From Anaeromyxobacter dehalogenans (GTDB lineage: Bacteria > Myxococcota_A > UBA9042 > DTJE01): DNA of 7,271 nt. Positions 5,248-7,271 of this stretch are shown in pieces. Below the pieces are notes generated by a model that saw only the letters and a program-made list of their open reading frames with translations, did no database searches and was not told the origin of the DNA. The translations under genes were made by a program, and so were the position numbers. The stretch spans positions 1 through 7,271 of the forward strand of contig DYKK01000168.1 of assembly GCA_020722625.1 (NCBI GenBank), read 5' to 3'. The first letter of the stretch is position 1. Each line of letters opens with the position of its first letter.

Positions 5248-6990
5248 ATGAAGGTCCTCCTCGGACAGATCAACCCCATCGTCGGAGACTTCGAGGGGAA
5301 CGTCCGCAAGGTGATCGCCGCCTGCGAGCAAGCCTTCCGTCACGGCGCGGACCTCGCCCTGTTTCCCGAGATGACCGTGACCGGCTACCCGCCGATGGAC
5401 CTCCTGGAGCGGTCATCGTTCATCGAGGCCAACCTGCGGGCGCTGGACGCGGTGCGCGGACACACCGCCGGGCATCGCACCGTCGTGATCGTGGGGTTCG
5501 CCCAGCCCAACCCCGAGCCGAGCGGCAAGCCGCTGTTCAACGCGGCCGCGGTGCTGAGCGACGGGCGCCTGGTCGGGGTCCACCGGAAGGTGCTCCTGCC
5601 GACGTACGACGTGTTCGACGAGGCGCGGTATTTCGAGCCCGGACCGGCGCCGGTCCCCATCGAGGCGGGCGGCCGGCGGATCGGGGTCACGATCTGCGAG
5701 GACATCTGGAACGACAAGGCCGTCTGGAAACGGCCGCCGTACCACGAGGATCCGGTCGAGGGCCTCGGTCGGACCGCCCCGGACTTGATCCTGAATCTGT
5801 CGGCCTCACCGTTCGTGGTCGGCAAACTGACCACGCGGCTCGAACTGGCTTCGGGCATCGCCCGGAGGCACGGCGTCCCCGTGGCCTACGTCAACCTGGT
5901 CGGAGGCAACGACGGCCTGGTCTTCGACGGCGAGTCGTTCGTCGTGTCCGGGGACGGCAGCGTCCTGTTCACCGGGGCCGCGTTCCGCGAGGACCTGGCC
6001 GTTGTTGAAATCGCAGATAGAATATCACAACTGAATGATATAGCCGACGGGGGGGGGCCTGTGTCCGGCGGGGCGCCCGGCGCCGGTGGGAGCGCGGCCC
6101 CTCCGCGTCCGAGCACGGCCGAAATGGCGCCGGCGCGTGCGATCATGGAGGCCTTGTGCCTCGGGATCCGGGATTTCTGCGGGAAACTGGGGGTCCCAGG
6201 CGTGATCGTGGGTCTATCCGGCGGGATCGACTCGGCGGTGACCGCGTGCCTGGCGGTCCGCGCCCTGGGACCCGATGCGGTGCGCGGGGTGACCATGCCG
6301 TCGCGGTTCACGTCCGCGAGCGCGCTCCAGGGCGCGCGGGAACTCGCGCGGAACCTGGGAATCCGGCTGGAGGAGGTGCCGATTGACCCCGTCGTGGACG
6401 CGCTCGTGTCGGTCCTGAAGCCGGGGCTCGGGGACCTCCCGTGGGGGGTCACCGAGGAGAACCTCCAGGCCCGGGTGCGCGGGACCCTGCTGATGGCCTT
6501 CTCGAACCGCACGGGCGCGCTGGTCCTGAACACGGGGAACAAGTCGGAACTCGCGGTGGGCTACTGCACCCTGTACGGGGACATGGTGGGCGGGCTCGCC
6601 GTGATCGGGGACCTCTCGAAGCAGGCCGTCTATGAGGTCGCGCGAGAGGTCAACCGCGAGCGGCCCGTGATCCCCGAGGACACGCTCGCGCGGCCCCCCT
6701 CCGCCGAACTGAGGCCCGGCCAGAAGGACGAGGACTCCCTGCCCCCCTACCCTGCCCTGGACCCGATCGTCCGCGGCTACGTGGAGGACGGGCTGGACGC
6801 CCGCGACCTGGTCCGGGCCGGGCATGACGGGAAGGTCGTGGACTGGGTGATCGGGGCGATCGCCCGGGCCGAGTTCAAGCGGCGCCAGGCGCCCCTGGCC
6901 CTCAAGGTGACCTCGCGCGCCTTTGGGGTGGGCCGTCGCTTCCCCGTGGTGCAGCGGTTCCGCGACGAGCGACGGGAGGGGGACTCGTGA
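5248..6990 (+). CDS. nadE: Glutamine-dependent NAD+ synthetase
   Basis: NadE converts nicotinic acid adenine dinucleotide to NAD+ with ATP, using ammonia from glutamine; this is the last step of NAD+ synthesis, in the cytosol. The 580-residue protein has an N-terminal nitrilase-like glutaminase (about 1-255) with the catalytic triad E41, K114 and C150 (in TICEDIW). A Gly/Pro/Ala linker (about 266-290) follows, then the synthetase domain with the ATP pyrophosphatase loop LSGGIDSA (323-330), NTGNKSE (428-434) and the conserved RPGQKDEDSLPPY (489-501). The two-domain layout and length are normal, and all key residues are present. Odd points are a 48-base A/T-rich patch with rare codons at 6001-6048, followed at once by nine G residues (6049-6057), at the domain border. 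The ATG follows a TATAAT box with no ribosome binding site, which suggests leaderless translation. Confidence 0.97.
   Translation: MKVLLGQINPIVGDFEGNVRKVIAACEQAFRHGADLALFPEMTVTGYPPMDLLERSSFIEANLRALDAVRGHTAGHRTVVIVGFAQPNPEPSGKPLFNAAAVLSDGRLVGVHRKVLLPTYDVFDEARYFEPGPAPVPIEAGGRRIGVTICEDIWNDKAVWKRPPYHEDPVEGLGRTAPDLILNLSASPFVVGKLTTRLELASGIARRHGVPVAYVNLVGGNDGLVFDGESFVVSGDGSVLFTGAAFREDLAVVEIADRISQLNDIADGGGPVSGGAPGAGGSAAPPRPSTAEMAPARAIMEALCLGIRDFCGKLGVPGVIVGLSGGIDSAVTACLAVRALGPDAVRGVTMPSRFTSASALQGARELARNLGIRLEEVPIDPVVDALVSVLKPGLGDLPWGVTEENLQARVRGTLLMAFSNRTGALVLNTGNKSELAVGYCTLYGDMVGGLAVIGDLSKQAVYEVAREVNRERPVIPEDTLARPPSAELRPGQKDEDSLPPYPALDPIVRGYVEDGLDARDLVRAGHDGKVVDWVIGAIARAEFKRRQAPLALKVTSRAFGVGRRFPVVQRFRDERREGDS
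6049..6057 (+). repeat. G9 homopolymer inside nadE
   Basis: Nine consecutive G residues encode three glycines in the inter-domain linker. Such tracts slip during replication and sequencing. A change of one base would put the whole synthetase domain out of frame, while the glutaminase domain would still be made. As given, the frame is intact. Confidence 0.85.
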
Positions 6991-7118
6991 ATCCGGGCTC
7001 GGCGCGAACCTGGAGCCGCGGGTACTTGGAGAAGTTCAGGAACAGGGTCAGAGGGCAGGTTCAGAGACAGTGGCAGTGGCAGTGTCAGGACAACGTCGGT
7101 CGCGGGGAGGCGGCATGA
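6987..7118 (+). CDS. Possible 43-aa ORF, translationally coupled to nadE
   Basis: GTG at 6987 overlaps the nadE stop as GTGA, and GGAGG at 6975-6979 is 7 bases upstream, so initiation is possible. The product starts MNPGSARTWSRGYLEKF but then merely translates the NNNCAG array (QRQWQWQCQ). It ends TGA at 7116-7118, overlapping the next ATG. The translated repeat argues against a real protein. No family is recognised. Confidence 0.2.
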   Translation: MNPGSARTWSRGYLEKFRNRVRGQVQRQWQWQCQDNVGRGEAA

Positions 7119-7122
7119 CGAC
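7035..7122 (+). repeat. 149-bp tandem duplication, first copy
   Basis: CAG recurs at 7037, 7043, 7049, 7056, 7062, 7068, 7074, 7080 and 7086. The same spacing, including the single 7-base step, appears exactly 149 bases later. Bases 7068-7122 are identical to 7217-7271 over 55 positions; the part before 7068 has diverged. After the array comes GGTCGCGGGGAGGCGGCATG, a ribosome-binding-site-like stretch with a start codon at 7115. Confidence 0.85.
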
Positions 7123-7267
7123 GAGGCCACGTCCACCGCGACCCCGGATGCCGGATGCCGGACCCCGGATGCCGGACCCCGGGGACAGGGTCAGTGACAG
7201 GGGTCAGTGGCAGTGTCAGTGGCAGTGGCAGTGTCAGGACAACGTCGGTCGCGGGGAGGCGGCATGA
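7115..7267 (+). CDS. Possible 50-aa ORF between the duplicated start codons
   Basis: ATG 7115 has GGGGAGG 4 bases upstream. The frame translates the heptamer and hexamer repeats (MTTRPRPPRPRMPD, then QWQCQWQWQCQ) and stops at 7265-7267, overlapping the second ATG at 7264. It is best read as a by-product of the duplicated upstream region and not as a functional gene. Confidence 0.15.
   Translation: MTTRPRPPRPRMPDAGPRMPDPGDRVSDRGQWQCQWQWQCQDNVGRGEAA
7144..7182 (+). repeat. CCGGATG/CCGGACC heptamer tandem array
   Basis: Five and a half seven-base units are in register: CCGGATG, CCGGATG, CCGGACC, CCGGATG, CCGGACC, CCGG. They lie between the two copies of the 149-base unit, have a period unrelated to the CAG hexamers, and are non-coding as far as can be seen. 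Confidence 0.8.
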
Positions 7268-7271
7268 CGAC
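7184..7271 (+). repeat. 149-bp tandem duplication, second copy
   Basis: CAG lies at 7186, 7192, 7198, 7205, 7211, 7217, 7223, 7229 and 7235, each exactly 149 bases after its partner in the first copy. Identity is perfect from 7217 to the window edge, so the repeat may extend further. Confidence 0.85.
7264..7271 (+). CDS. Possible start of the next gene (cut by the window edge)
   Basis: ATGACGAC follows GGGGAGG with a 4-base gap, which would serve as a ribosome binding site. Only two full codons (Met-Thr) are visible, so nothing can be said about the product. If this is the true start, the copy at 7115 is a duplicated, displaced start region. Confidence 0.3.

Noticed and set aside
1..7271. 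Circular element closing at the similar repeat edges
   Set aside because: The two ends share a repeat family but no exact terminal overlap, and the left-edge array has the opposite orientation.
7035..7271. CRISPR array
   Set aside because: The repeats are simple hexamers plus one 149-base duplication; there are no unique spacers of even length and no cas gene.

Overview
The window comes from a very GC-rich bacterium (roughly 70% G+C by eye). All genes use strongly G/C-biased codons. Two genes appear to be read from leaderless mRNAs, and the others carry purine-rich ribosome binding sites. No single gene fixes the phylum. An uncultured high-GC lineage of the Acidobacteriota, Myxococcota or Gemmatimonadota kind is plausible, but this is only a guess.

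Layout from left to right. Positions 1-282 hold no gene. They carry arrays of a six-base unit (NNNCAG), first on the minus strand (1-47) and then on the plus strand (62-163), followed by a promoter-like TATAAT. Positions 283-2058 (+) encode a radical SAM enzyme whose second half looks like a decayed copy of the same barrel. Its end overlaps, tail to tail, the end of glpD (2000-3706, -), the FAD-dependent glycerol-3-phosphate dehydrogenase. A 149-base divergent spacer leads to a probable lipoprotein with HEAT repeats (3856-4719, +). One base further on, in the opposite direction, ends a 36-residue single-span membrane protein (4721-4831, -) with a near-perfect ribosome binding site. Positions 4832-5247 form a 416-base spacer with two 35-base direct repeats, an 18-base perfect inverted repeat and a site with the anatomy of a Xer recombination (dif) site. 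Then comes nadE (5248-6990, +), glutamine-dependent NAD+ synthetase. The final 281 bases hold a 149-base tandem duplication that again contains NNNCAG arrays and ends at a likely start codon of the next gene.

The genes do not form one operon or one pathway. glpD feeds electrons from glycerol-3-phosphate into the respiratory chain and nadE completes NAD+ synthesis; both are housekeeping. The radical SAM protein and the HEAT lipoprotein have no assignable substrate. The most unusual material is in the spacers: the dif-like site with an inverted partner half-site, the repeat family shared by both window edges, and matching TATAAT boxes 7-8 bases before two start codons.
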